A stretch of DNA of 64,000 bases from Hepsetus odoe (Eukaryota; Chordata; Actinopteri; Characiformes; Hepsetidae). Position 1 is the stretch's first letter. The number at the start of each line of letters is the position of its first letter. A model generated the notes under the pieces. That model did no database searches. It was not told the origin of the DNA and saw only the letters and a list, made by a program, of their open reading frames with translations. Location: the NCBI GenBank assembly GCA_017165825.1, contig CM029370.1:26554959-26618958 (forward strand), given 5' to 3'. Shown in pieces: positions 1 to 12,309 of the stretch. A program made the position numbers and the translations under genes.

Positions 1-52
<52 letters not shown>
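1..52. repeat. (TC)n microsatellite
   Basis: Pure TC dinucleotide run at the left edge of the window; it may extend further left. Confidence 0.98.
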
Positions 53-55
<3 letters not shown>

Positions 56-127
56 TTGGCTGTATCTGCATACTTTTCTATCTCCCTCTTTCTCTTGTTT
101 GCTTCTGTTTCACTTTGAGTCCCACCT

Positions 128-130
<3 letters not shown>

Positions 131-176
<46 letters not shown>

Positions 177-179
177 ACA
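131..179. repeat. (AC)n microsatellite
   Basis: Twenty AC units, then an AGACACACAG remnant. Confidence 0.97.
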
Positions 180-181
180 GG

Positions 182-1334
182 AATGAGTTTCAGTAGGTCA
201 TTAGTGTCTGTGTGACTGACTGTTCTGTAGTGCATGTGGAGAAGGTCAGGTGGAGGTCTTCCTACTTTACTGCTGTTCTGCTGACCACAGATCAGCTTTT
301 CTGGAGGTTTGTCTGTAATGGGTCTGTTTCTCCTTATCCAGCTTGTCTTTAGGGGTCATTAATCACTAATGCAAATGTGGTTTTGTTCACATTTTCTGTT
401 GTGCATGATCAAGATCAGGACTTTCCTGTTGCCTGTGAAAGGACCAGCGTATTAAGATATTTATGACACTGGGTCTCTGAAAATCAGCTGTTTTCTGAGA
501 ACTGTATTGTTAAACATGATGGATTTTTAATGTTAAGGCAACTAGTTCTGGCAATTTCAGTTCCAATGACCAGAACTTACATTTAACCTGAGGTCTACCA
601 TATCTGTGATGGAAATTGGGAAAACTGCATGCTTGTTTGTTTATTTTCTTGTCTGTCATTTCATAAAATGTTCACAAAATGTATATTTAGTATTATCTAA
701 AACATTTATATCCATTTAGGCATACTTCCAAATCAGGGTGCTGCTTCACACTGCCCAGGAAGCATTTTTGATGATTTATCATCGAATGTTTGTGTATAAA
801 GGAGGTCTATGTTTTTCTAAAGGGAATAAATGGATCTGTACTCCAGAACGTTTCCACATCTGTCTCTGGATTATAACAGACAGCGGTTTCTCTATAGTAA
901 GAAGAAACGAGCACTGTATAACAGAAGCCAATGGGGCGGGTGCTTCTGTTTTCATCTTCTGTTATAAATGTGCTTTCTGCTCTTTCCCTAAAGATGGTGA
1001 AATCAAAAGCAACAACAGGGCTGCGATACTGGACTGGCACCACCAATGTGTGGGTGATATGAATCTTGTATTAGATAGAGTCTACGATAAATTAAGCATT
1101 CGTAGTTGCTATCTGATGTTATAAAATGTGATATGTCTGTACCAGTCGTTCCCACATTTACAAGCAGGATGCTGACAGCATCAGTGATGATCCATGGTTT
1201 GAATAACATACTTGTTATATGAGGGGAACATGACTTTATTATTATTATTATTATTGTTATTGTTATTGTTGTTATTACTGTTGTTGTTGTTGTTATTTTT
1301 GCTGTTGTTGTTGTTGTTGTTATCGTCATCAGCA

Positions 1335-1372
<38 letters not shown>

Positions 1373-3537
1373 TACAAACTAATACCACATTGGCTGCTAT
1401 TTAAAAATGGACATTTATTTATTGCATTAATAGCCATTTATTTATATCTTAATATCTTAATTGTGATTCCATAAATTTGTAGCCATTAACACTAGTTTCT
1501 TAAAAACTTTCTTTTTTTAAGTGATTCTTTTAATATTGAGCATGATTAATCATGGATTTATTTTTTTCAACCCATCTTAGAAATAACAGACATTTCTATA
1601 CATGGTTTGTCTGCTAACAGAGATCAGCTATGAGCATTAGACGTTTCAGGGATTCATTGTTAAGCTGTGCGCTCTTCAACTCTAGTCCTGGAAAGCTGAT
1701 GTCCAGCACAGTTTGGACGTTCTGCTGCTCAAACGTACATTTACTCTACCTGCCAATTAACGGGGGAAGTCCCTAACCTGTGCAGGACAGTGGACCTCCA
1801 GGACCAGTTCTGGATACCCGTCTGGTTGAGTTTTATTATAGTGGGCTGGGATGTATTAAAACTGCTGTTGTCTAATGAATGTTGTTATTTATCTGAAACA
1901 TGCACATAATTTGTTAGGCTGGACACTTGCTTTAAAATGCCTTTAAGCTTTACATGCTTATTTGCATCAGTGGGACACAAATTGCAACCCAGTTGTGGAA
2001 TCACCCTTTAGATCCAAATGTCTAAAAATATATATTTAGATCCAAATGTCTAAAAAAGGAAGATGTTCAGTTTAGATGTTCTTCTGACTTGTACTGGTGC
2101 TGTTTAAACTGGATCTACAGTGATGTGATGTTTTATGTGGTGGTGTGCAACACTAATGTTCCAACAGAAACAGACACTATGGAAGGGATAGAGAGGAACT
2201 CAGATTGTCCATTTTTGGTTGACTTTATTTTTCATTATTGCAGAATCACAGCGTATAGGTTCACACTGGCAGGGACACAGGCTCATTCTTCTGGCTCAAA
2301 GATCTTCTGTGAGGGGTAAAGCTGGAAAACAGTGGCCCATCCTTTAATATTACTCTGATCAGTAAGATACCTCACATTCAATAACAGGTTTGTTGAGTAG
2401 TGCTGCTGTAATTTAAAAGAATAGTAATTTCAAGTGTCTATAGCTTAGCATGGACTACATACTCAAAGCATTGAAACTGAACAAGAAATGAAAGCCCATA
2501 TCCTTAAATGAATAAATAACCTCGATGGGCACCTGGTGATTTTGTATCGGTAGACACTGATGCAGATTTTAAGGCCTTTGTTTAATCGGCTATTTGTAAA
2601 TTAAGTTGTAGGCTGCAGTGGTTTTTCACCCATGTATTGATCATGTCTGCAGCTAATTAAAAAATCTGCAAAAGTAAATGGAAATGCATTTTTGTGTTGC
2701 TTTATTTGGATTTCATGTCCTTCCTGGCCATTCTGAAAGCCTCGCTTAGAGATGCGTTTCCAGGGACCACACCACTTGCCCACATGATCTCCCTCTTTCT
2801 TGTGTGGTTCTAGGCAATGCCTAGGCTACTTACAGCTGCCCCTGGAAACAGCTTTCTAAGAACAACTTTGGCAGGACATTCTCTCCTTTCTGTTTCATTC
2901 TACCTATTCTATATGCTTTCAGATTGTAGCAGATACAGTCTCAAATTCACGTTGCCGTGGATTTCAAAATATTTGCTGATGGAATCCAGCACTGCCCAAA
3001 TGAGTCTTGAATCAACACATTTGCTGTTCTGTTCCAAACACTGAGAAATGATGTTGAAAATATTGCTTGGGGTAACTGACAGTTTGGCGAATGCAATCAA
3101 AAGAGATTTAAAAACCTTCAGTGTTGCTTTAATAGTGTTTAAGTTGTGTGCCGTAAATAAGACATGAGTCTGCCGTGACCTCTCCAGCCTGACTAAGCCC
3201 TTCAATTTGCGCTGCCACAGTAACAGCAAGAGCCAGCTTTAGCTGTACCCGGAGGCTCCACAGGAGGAGTCTGATCAGATTTCAGCACCCCAGCCTATCT
3301 GATGCCTACCCCATGGGCACAGAGTGCCTTCTCTGGACGTCCTGTTTAGATATGATAGCCATGTTTTCTAATCTGTGTGAATGTCATTCTCTAGACATGC
3401 GTCCCGTCCCCCAGCAGTGAAAAGGGGAGACCACCATTTGGTGGGAATTGATAAAAAGCTCTATTAGTACCCAAGACTCATCAAATCAAACCTCTGCCTG
3501 TGTTTTTTTGAGATGCAGTGGTGACATCAGTGTGTGT
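182..3537 (-). other. TRDN: TRDN intron 3 (non-coding as far as seen)
   Basis: Downstream of TRDN exon 3 on the minus strand. Searched for short lysine- or glutamate-rich exons with flanking splice sites, as expected for triadin's luminal domain; none is convincing. A 22-bp direct repeat (TTTAGATCCAAATGTCTAAA start) occurs twice at 2007 and 2035. Trinucleotide repeats at 1236-1372 are listed separately. Confidence 0.6.
1236..1372. repeat. Compound (TTA)n/(TTG)n microsatellite
   Basis: Trinucleotide runs of ATT and TTG interrupted by ATCGTCATCAGCATC. The isoleucine/threonine-rich frames across it are artefacts. Confidence 0.95.
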
Positions 3538-3539
3538 TA

Positions 3540-4219
3540 CAACACCATTCAAAGGTCTGGAATCACTGTTCTTTTCATTTTCACTTTCACTTTCACTTTT
3601 GATAGTAGTTCTTATTTTATTGAACAACAAGGGACTGAAGGTGTATTTTAAACCAATTAATTTAAACCAGATATCCAAAGGTAGTTATAATGTTCCATCC
3701 CGTTATTTGTGGGAAAACAGCTCCTTCTTTAAGAAACAGTTTGAATGAATTTTGAAGTTTGAAGGCCTGAAGATAAATGAAAAAAGGAAACTAAGAAAAT
3801 TAGTGAAACATTATTTCCTAAAATTCATCAAAAGCCTGGAGGAGCGAAACTGCCACCCTCCTCAGAATATAGCATGTAAAGCACCGTCTTTGAGGACAAA
3901 ATCAAGCTCTACTCGCTTCAATTTAGAAAAAAGTACAGTGTCTAATAGTCGCCTGAAAGAAATGCAAGCTGTAATAAAGACAATGGGTGAGCACTAAATG
4001 CTGCAATGATGAAAGCTTGATTAGACACTGAGGATTTGTGTAATTTTCCCTTTTCCTTCATCTGAAAAATAATCAGCTTATACATGCAGCCTGTTGGGCT
4101 GGAAATAATACCCAAGAAAATTTGATCTGTGTCTATCACGCAGTACTGTACATGTGCTTCTGTAGTGGTTCCACTATGCTGATGGCAGTGATTCCAAACT
4201 TCCGAATGAAGCAGCCGTG
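3540..4219. mobile_element. Non-autonomous TIR DNA transposon (Tc1/mariner-like), about 0.68 kb
   Basis: Inverted ends are visible: CATTCAAAGGTCTGGAATCA at 3546 onward is matched on the opposite strand by CATTCGGAAGTTTGGAATCA ending at 4208. TA dinucleotides flank both sides (3538-3539 and 4220-4221), as in Tc1/mariner insertions, though the exact ends are uncertain. The interior holds two unconvincing short open frames (3752-3997 plus, 3942-4139 minus) with no transposase motifs that I recognise. It lies about 50 bp beyond the donor of TRDN exon 3, inside the next intron. Confidence 0.55.
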
Positions 4220-4270
4220 TAGAGTGTAAATGTTATTATGGAATGGCAAACACTTCCACACAAAATATAC

Positions 4271-4399
4271 CTTCTTCCTCCTCCTCCGGTGCTACCAAAT
4301 TAGTCATAAAGGTCATGATTGCGTTCATCCAGCTGGTGGTGTCCTCCATGGCGCTGGTCACTGTCTTCATGGAGTCTTTGCCCATGTTCTGAATGCCTC
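4271..4399 (-). CDS. TRDN: Triadin exon 3 (luminal segment), partial CDS
   Basis: Internal exon of triadin, which anchors calsequestrin to the ryanodine receptor at the muscle sarcoplasmic reticulum. Seen: on the minus strand an acceptor CACTCAG precedes 129 bases of open frame, followed by the donor G|GTATAT. It joins exon 2 in phase 1 and ends in phase 1. The frame encodes 43 residues; the core AMEDTTSWM followed by hydrophobic residues and an acidic EEEEE run aligns by eye with the human stretch AMEETTDWI...EDEED that I recall, just luminal to the membrane helix. The 3' acidic run is the start of the charged luminal domain. The upstream polypyrimidine tract is weak and the acceptor is a CAGGAG tandem (NAGNAG type), so one codon could be optional. 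Following exons are not visible between here and base 1, as expected for a gene of many short exons and long introns. Identity is by recall and position beside exon 2. Confidence 0.88.
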
Positions 4400-7113
4400 C
4401 TGAGTGCATTATGTAACATGCTTACATCAGAGAAGGAACCCCTGCATGCTCCAAATATCACTGTACACACTCTGCGAAAGGCTAAGCTAACGTACAATTC
4501 AAATGTCAGCTTGTGTAACAAGTCCGGACATCAGAACACCATAGAGCATCATCACTTTTCAGCATCCCTCATAAACAAAACATGAGCCGCTCCATCATTT
4601 TTACATTGAGCTCACATAATCTTTCTATTCCTACACAGTCCATCTGATCGATTGACAACAAAACCAGCAGACAGGAAAACAAAAGGCCAGACAAGGAGAT
4701 GCCGCTTTGAATCTGAAAAAGGATTGCAATCATGTTCCAGGTCGTTGCTTGGAGTGTGGCTTTGGGTCCTGTCCTTTTCCTCTGTCCATCCATGGTCCAT
4801 CTTGCCACCTTTCTGATATAAATGTTAACTAATAGATTTCTGTCTGCAGTGTACAGAAAACCACACAGCAAAATGCAGCCCTTCCTCTGCCCCATGCCCA
4901 GCATGCAACAGATTCCAAACCCTCTTTCTTCTCATTTTATGAGCAAGGTGCACCCTGCTAGTGACTTTTCCCAAAGAATACATTGCAGGTCACTCTGTGT
5001 TCTATGCTGAGTACAAACGCAATGTATTCAGTCCAAATGTGTACGGTTCAAGGATGAAAGTTTTGTTTATAAAGGTTATGATGCGCATCTTTGGGTCCAT
5101 TAAATGAGATATTTCATCGCTTTATGGTAAACGTTCATTTTAAAAAGGGCCTTATAATAAAAATGTTGTATGTAATGATTAATTGTACCATTTTTGGGCA
5201 ATAAATACAGTTCATAGGTAGAAGCAAACAGCACATATCACAAAAAAATAATGCTAAATGTATTTAGAAAATGTGGCCCACAGTAGGTCAGGCTCACTCA
5301 GGCTAAAGTTAAAGAGTGGAATGTATTTTATTATTATATTTGGAGCGTACATTAACCTATTTATCACTATTAAAGATAAATAGCAAATGGCGCTTGAGAG
5401 AATCATAATTAACTGAAAAAAAATCAATAAGTTTGACTACTTAATAGGCCATGTGAATTTTAAATACTCGTTTTAAGACGTGGTTTTGACTAAATATTAT
5501 AAATTACTTTCAACTTTATTGGAAAATGTATTGTAAATTTTAATAAAATGTATTATTTTATTTTACAATGGACATCATGTCATTTATGGATATGTATTGT
5601 CCACATGACTAGAATAAAACCCAGTTACTGCCAAATGAACAGGCCGTTAGACATATGTATGCAAATATCACGTACACATTTGAATCATTCTGTGTCACTA
5701 ATTTCAGTCTAGTCATCACCGGATTCGACAAAACTCGATTACTCGATTATTAAAGCCACAGCTGGAGATTATTCAGATCTTCTGAGATTTATTGACATCA
5801 CTTGTGTTAGGCTTTCACAACTTTGGCTTTAAGAATCATCAGTCAGCACTGCTAACGTGTTACAGAAACAAAGCAGACTATTAATCTACGCCGTTAAACT
5901 GAAAATTTTGTTAATGTTAATTCATGATCAGATGTTGAAACAACAGCGGAGCTAAACAGAGCTCCAACATTTACTTCAGGCTCAGCACTTAAAAGTCCAA
6001 AATATTTTTGGCTGTAACTAAGGCTTTGTGTAATTTGTAATACATGCATTACTTGCATCGTCTTCATTTGCATTATAATATTAACTATTTGTCACCTGAT
6101 GGCAAATTCATTTATTAGTTATTAGAGTTATTAGTTATTAGTCATTAGAGTTATTAGTTCTGAACTGGATGTAAATTTAGTGTAATGTCTTATTTAACAG
6201 AAACTGTTAACAGACACTGTTGCTTTTTGACCTCAAAAAACAACAAATCCAAAACTGATGGTACAGAATGTAAATGGAATATAAATGGGTTGGACATTAA
6301 ATAAAAACGGTGCTGTTACAATTAAATAGCATAACTACAGTAATGGCTCTTTACTTTTCCGTGTTAATGTAGTCTGTTCAATCTGTTTAAGTCCAGAAAC
6401 CATCAACTCACATATCAAAGCTAAGTCAAGTACAGGTATCATTTATTAGTTAGTAAGTCACAGAAAATAATTTACATTCCCAACTGTGATCCCCTGCACT
6501 GGTGTATTTGGGATGGAAAACGTTCATATATGCAGGACAAGGGATCTCCAGCACCGACGCTGGGAAACACCCAGTCAAAGGTCAGCTGAAGTCACAGTTA
6601 CAGAAGTAAGCAGGTTAGCTGATGGAGCAACATAAATGACCACTACAAAGTTCCAAGCATGAATGCATAAGACGGCTTGCCTCGAGGGCTGCCTGCCTCC
6701 TTGAAGGCTTTCCTGACTCGGCCTGGCTGAGGTCCTGTTAAGACACAGAGCAGAGGAGTTGTGCAGCAACAGGAACGCAGCCGTACAGTCGACACCTCCA
6801 GCAAGATGCATGCTCCATACAGCAGGAAGTGCAGCAATGCTCACATTAACCACACTAAACGCAATAAAAATAGCATTAACCAGACACATGCACATGAAGA
6901 GAGATGAAGGAGATGCATGGATCACTGCAAAAATAATGTTGTGTTGAAAAGATGGGATCAGAAGGCAATTTAACTGTTAATCTGATCACTTATGTTTCCT
7001 TGAGCCCTACAAAAATAATCTAGAATATTTAGATTCTAGCATGTTTAGTTAGATTATCAGATTTAAATTGGTTGGTTTAGTGATTCTGCTGCAAGGGTTG
7101 TACCTTGTGACTA

Positions 7114-7117
<4 letters not shown>

Positions 7118-7149
<32 letters not shown>
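7118..7149. repeat. (TA)n microsatellite
   Basis: About 15 TA units in TRDN intron 2. Confidence 0.95.
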
Positions 7150-7152
<3 letters not shown>

Positions 7153-10100
7153 TAAATCTAAAAAGATATTAATATTACTCTGGAATGGGTAATTATTAAA
7201 TAGAACACATTTATCTGCACCTAGAGGTAAAACAGCTCATAAAACTGCCCCTTCACATGAGCAAATGAAGGGGTTAACACTAGAGCTAACCAGTGTAGCA
7301 GAAACCATAATCATTCATTGGGTTCAACGCAGTTTTAAGACGTGCCAACATGTCAGTTTATCAAAATAACCTTCAAAATGAGAGAACTATCTTTGTTCCT
7401 GCACCAAGCTAACGTAAGATAGTCAACAAGTTCACTTATGGCACTTGTGCTTTAATTAAATGAGATATTGCATTTTAACCGAATGACAAATTTGAGGAAA
7501 TTCTGCTGCATTTTACAATGAAATGTTAAACAGAATAAAGAGATGTTTTGAAACGACACACTTCGTATATACCTCTATATCGGATCAGACATATTGTAAC
7601 TATAAATAAATATAAATAAACTACTATTTCAGAGAAATTAGCTTATGAACTTTGTCAAATGGAATTTTATTATAAACCTGCTGATAACGGCGACGCTGTT
7701 GGCTTTCTCAGACCTACGCCATAAATAAGGTGTTTTATTCTCACTCTCGCTTGCTTCACGTGGCATCAAAATTCTAGGTGAAGCACATCATTGTGAAATC
7801 TATCCCAAACAGAAATGCTAATGCAGCACTGATGAATTCAGTGACATTTGTTTGATTAACTTCTTAACCCACTTCATGAAAATCCATTATTGTTCTCGGG
7901 AGCTTTAATGCTCCAGTCGAGCTCATTTCTCACTGTCTGCACCCATTCGTGTCATGGCCTTGGCAGCTAATGCCCTGGTAAACAACAGATGTCAGTCTGG
8001 GGAGAAGGAGAAAGATCTCGTTCCAGGCAAAAGCTCAGACCATGATACAAACTCATGAAAGGAGCAGGTGGAGCACTGAAGTGCTCCTTTTCTGCTTTGT
8101 TTTTATTTTTAGAAGTAATATGGGTGAATTCTTTAAAGTAAGGTTCCACTTTATATAAAGTGTCTCCAATACGCAGGTCTGTAATGAGGTCCCGTTTTGT
8201 ATGACGTGTCCCAGACATACTGGTTCACACTTCTCACTATCTTCTAGTGAGCGATCTTCTAAATCTTCTAACATTTTCAATTTAATTTATTTGGTTTAAT
8301 AGGATGAACTAGTAGAAACTATCATTTTGCAGAAGTATTCTAGGAGGCCTAGCTCTAGTAGTCACAGTTCAGGAGCTTCTTGGGACCGTGACTAGGTGGT
8401 AACTGTCCACTGGCTGGTATTCATTTTCCAACTAGGGTTGTAAAATATTGTACATACTTTAAAATATGCAAGGACTGTCAGTTTAATAATTTGATGTCGC
8501 ATTGTAGTCACTCTTCTTCAGAAACTGACCCAATGGGCTTCAGCTGGACCCCTTTCTGATTTTGTGGCAGCAATCCAAAGCTTTTTTGCAAACGGTGCTC
8601 ATGATACAGTTATTGTAGGAAAGAAATGCTGATGTCAGCTAATTGCTGCTGTTAACAGAAAGAGAAAATTTTGTTCACAAGCGTCACGACAAATATTTAA
8701 TTACTATCTTAACTGCATCCCTGAGTGCCTCCTTTCCCTTGCTATACTTATAATTATCTCCATTTAAGAAATGGTTTATCTACTTTTTGGTGATTTTTCA
8801 ACTGTGTGTATGTATATATATATTATTTGGATTTTTGACAGCATCTTTAACTTTGTTTGTACCAACCCTGTTACCAATGTGACCTTTACAGAAATGTCAC
8901 AGGGAGACTCAAATGCTTTGCCTTAGCAGAACGTTGGATATTTGCTAGCAAGTCATGGCTGACTATATATAAAATAACTCTCCCGTTTGTCTGGTTCAGT
9001 CCTCTCCCAGCCAGGTCCATTTATAATGCATCTAATGTTATGATTTTCAGAGACTTTTTCTCCTTGAGTTGTATTGTTCACTGTCGTACCGCCGCAGTGG
9101 TCTTAATTAAAGGGAGGAAAAGCTCTTGGATAAATCAGAGACCATAACGTTCTTAAAGCAGGTATTTAAAAGCCTCTGAGTAACATAATTAGAGTCATAC
9201 TTTCCAGCTGCAGCTTTTAGGAAGTTTCAAAGTTTAGAGGAGAGTGGACAATTTCTAAATAGCTAAGAAGGGGAGGAAGACACCAAAGAGCCTCTTGAAG
9301 AGTGATGGATCTTGCTGCAGCCACAGGAGAACAAACACATCTTTGAATTGAGTCTTTGAGTCGAGTTTAAAAACATGCTCCCTGTACGATGATCCAATAA
9401 GTGACTCAAGCTTGCAGCACAAATGCAAGGGGCCACCGTTAAAAAACTATTTTTTTGTTTTTTAACAAAGGCAGTGGTTGCAAATAGAACCACAAACACT
9501 TGTTTAAATGTTCAAATGACTCCTAACTGTGGTAGAACAATGTATATGGTTCTTTAAAGAATTTGAAAAAGATGGAACCCTATTATAATTTAATAAACTA
9601 AATAATGTAATATCTTTATCAAATATGATTTAAACCCTTGTTTTTTAATTATCTGGAAAAAATATATAGTAAATGAGGTCAAACAAAGGCTGATACTGAC
9701 CCAAATTGCCCTTTTCTAGACGGTGGTTCTATCCACTGAGCTGTCATCATGTGTTGTCATTCTTGCAGAAGTGGTTGCCTTGCTTACGCAACAAGTACAA
9801 TGTTCTTGCAGATCACCAACGTTTTATCTGTTGCTTAAACTGGAAATTACCACCTGAGGGTAGTGAGTAAATACTGTGAAGAAGCAAGGCTTCAAGGCTG
9901 GGTTAGTCAGACAGAAGCACTTTGTTCTTCCCCATGATTCCACGTGATATGGCCCATGAGTGTGTTTCTCCCAAGATGACCACTTAGGCCTCTCTGAGTG
10001 CTTGCTACTGCACAAACTATTTTTCCCCTTCTTCTGACAAATACTGGCGTATCTGCAACATAAAATACTGCATTAAAATTCTGCAAGTCAAAGTCCTTTA

Positions 10101-11154
10101 TCTCTCTCAAAGCAGGGCATGAAAATGTCAAATCATTCTGCATGGCAAGTATGGGTTACAGCTCAATACCACACAGTTAATGAACAAAGGCAGACCACGA
10201 TGCTCTCACAGTATAGCTCTCAGTGTTAGAACTACATCAATTTGTGGCTGAACAGAAGCGTATTGTGTGCTAAACTAAACTGATTTGGGACTTCATAGGG
10301 TTGGGAGGAAGGAGCAATTGGCACACTACTGGCAAATGCCAGCCAGCCTTCAATTAACCTATTATTTAACAAATGCAGATTTGACATGATAGAAGAAATG
10401 TTGAATAGAGATGTAGAGGTGAAAAGCCTAAGGCTTTCAGGATATGAGTGTGGTAGAAGATCTTGCATTGTTGATGTGACTTGTGTAAGCTCTTTCTTTC
10501 TTGCTCCTTTTCCTCCATCTGAAGACAAAATTGGCACCGTCAGAAGAAATTATATGATGCAATTCCATTAGGTCTTCAGGCTATGCACTACTTGGAAGTT
10601 CGTGTATTAAAGCCCCAATCAGGATCTTCTGGCACAGGAACAAAAATAAGTCTTTTTCCTTCTGCAGTGAGAGCAATTCTTTGAAGAAAATCATTTGTAT
10701 AATAGATGGAGATGAACTGTCATAGATTCTTCATCCTTAGTGAACTTTTTCCCTTGTCATTATATATATATTTTTGTCTTAGTGTCAACTTCTGTGCAGA
10801 ATTTTTTCATTTGTCCATATCTGTGGTTTTTGTCCAGCAGGTCCAGCTATGACCCAGACTACTTCTAAAGCATTGTGAGGGTTTAACTTGCCTCCTGCAT
10901 CTGCTGCCTTATTTTCTTACTTTTTAAACTATGCACGTATTCATTTTTTAAAAATGTATTTAGATAAATGTGCATGAAATGTATTTTAGTAAACAAGCTA
11001 TTTCAGAAAAGTCAAATGTGTTTCTCTTTACACTCCAACACTTTGTGATGCATTGCATAAAATTGTAGTAATTCATGTTGAGTTGCATGGTAATCAATGT
11101 TATTTACAATATTATTTTAATATAATAGAATTTAATGTATTATATTTTATAGAA

Positions 11155-11400
11155 GTGGGGCAGTGGTGGCCTAGTGGTTCGGGCGTCAGCCACATGATCG
11201 GAGGATCGGGGGTTCGAACCCCTTCCCAATGGATTGCCCTGAGGTACCCTTGAGCAAGGTGCCATCCCGGTCCCGCTCCTCCCTGCGATGGGCTGGCGGC
11301 CTGTCCAGGGTGCGTCCCCTGTCCTCGCCCTGTGTGCGCTGGGTTGGACACCAGCACTCCCCCGCGACCCCGTTTGGGACAAGCGGCAGAAAATGGATGG
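11155..11400 (+). mobile_element. Full-length tRNA-derived SINE with RTE-like 3' tail and intact target duplication
   Basis: A 246-bp element bounded by a perfect 13-bp target-site duplication, ATATTTTATAGAA, at 11142-11154 and 11401-11413. The tRNA-like head has a perfect pol III A box, TGGCCTAGTGG (11167-11177), and B box, GGTTCGAACCC (11211-11221). The body carries the GAGGTACCCTTGAGCAAGGT block shared with the other SINEs of the window. The 3' part (from about 11285) ends in GGCAGAAAATGGATGG, typical of tails recruited from RTE-clade LINEs. The intact duplication indicates fairly recent insertion. Located in TRDN intron 2. Confidence 0.93.
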
Positions 11401-12252
11401 ATATTTTATAGAAATGTAGAACATATTTCTGGGAATTTTCTGGAAAAGCGTACTATATGTCAAAAGATATAAAAACTACTGAAATATAGGTAAATGTATC
11501 ATCCAAAACATTTAAGTACATTTTAAGTAATATTTAAAATTGCACTTTGTAATATTTATTAGCATTTATTACATGATTTACATTAAAGCGCAGTTTAACG
11601 CAACTTCAAGTTGTACTAAATGTGTAAACTCGAGGGTTTGTTGGCATCTCCAGCACTGAATTAAGCAGATCTTTAAAAAAAATCAGGGAAATGTAGTGTT
11701 GAATAGTATACTATTACTAAGACTAGTATGAAATCTCTAATATTAAAGATCTCACTTGGACTGCACAAACAACTATTCTGTGTCGTGTACAAATATACAA
11801 ATATACACCCTACTGTGTCATTTGGTGGCAAAATGGAAATGTGTAATGAAATAATGTCAGGAAACGAGTGGCTACTAGATTTCAATGCATTGCAGTGCAT
11901 TGTTTTGAACTCCAGGTCCTGAAGTAAACCTGCATTTTTGGGGTTTTCGCTGCAGGAACCTGCAGGAAAGGACACATGCAGGGCTTGTTAATTAGTGAAG
12001 TTGAGTCAGGTGAGTTGGGAATGGGAGAAAAGACTCAAGTCAGCAGTGCAGGACTCCAGGACATGGTTAGAAACAAGATGAAAGGCATAATATCACATGG
12101 AATAGGAATATATAAGGCATAGAGGAAGTGAAGTGAAGTGAAGGCATGTTTAATAAAAGACGGGGCGGCTATAAATTTAATGTGCATTTTTAGATCCACG
12201 GTAGCATGAAAAGAAAGTTACAGTTGCTCCCTGAACACATGCATGCATGCAA

Positions 12253-12257
12253 GCACA

Positions 12258-12308
<51 letters not shown>
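12253..12308. repeat. (CA)n microsatellite
   Basis: About 24 AC units preceded by GCATGCATGCAAGC. Confidence 0.97.

Positions 12309-12309
<1 letters not shown>

Noticed and set aside
3481..3678. Minus-strand SESESEN-type frame considered as a charged triadin exon
   Set aside because: The pattern comes from CACTTT hexamer repeats at the end of the TIR element; no phase-1 acceptor and donor pair.
11155..11230. tRNA gene (A box and B box perfect)
   Set aside because: It continues into a SINE body with target duplication and lacks a cloverleaf acceptor stem; it is a SINE head.
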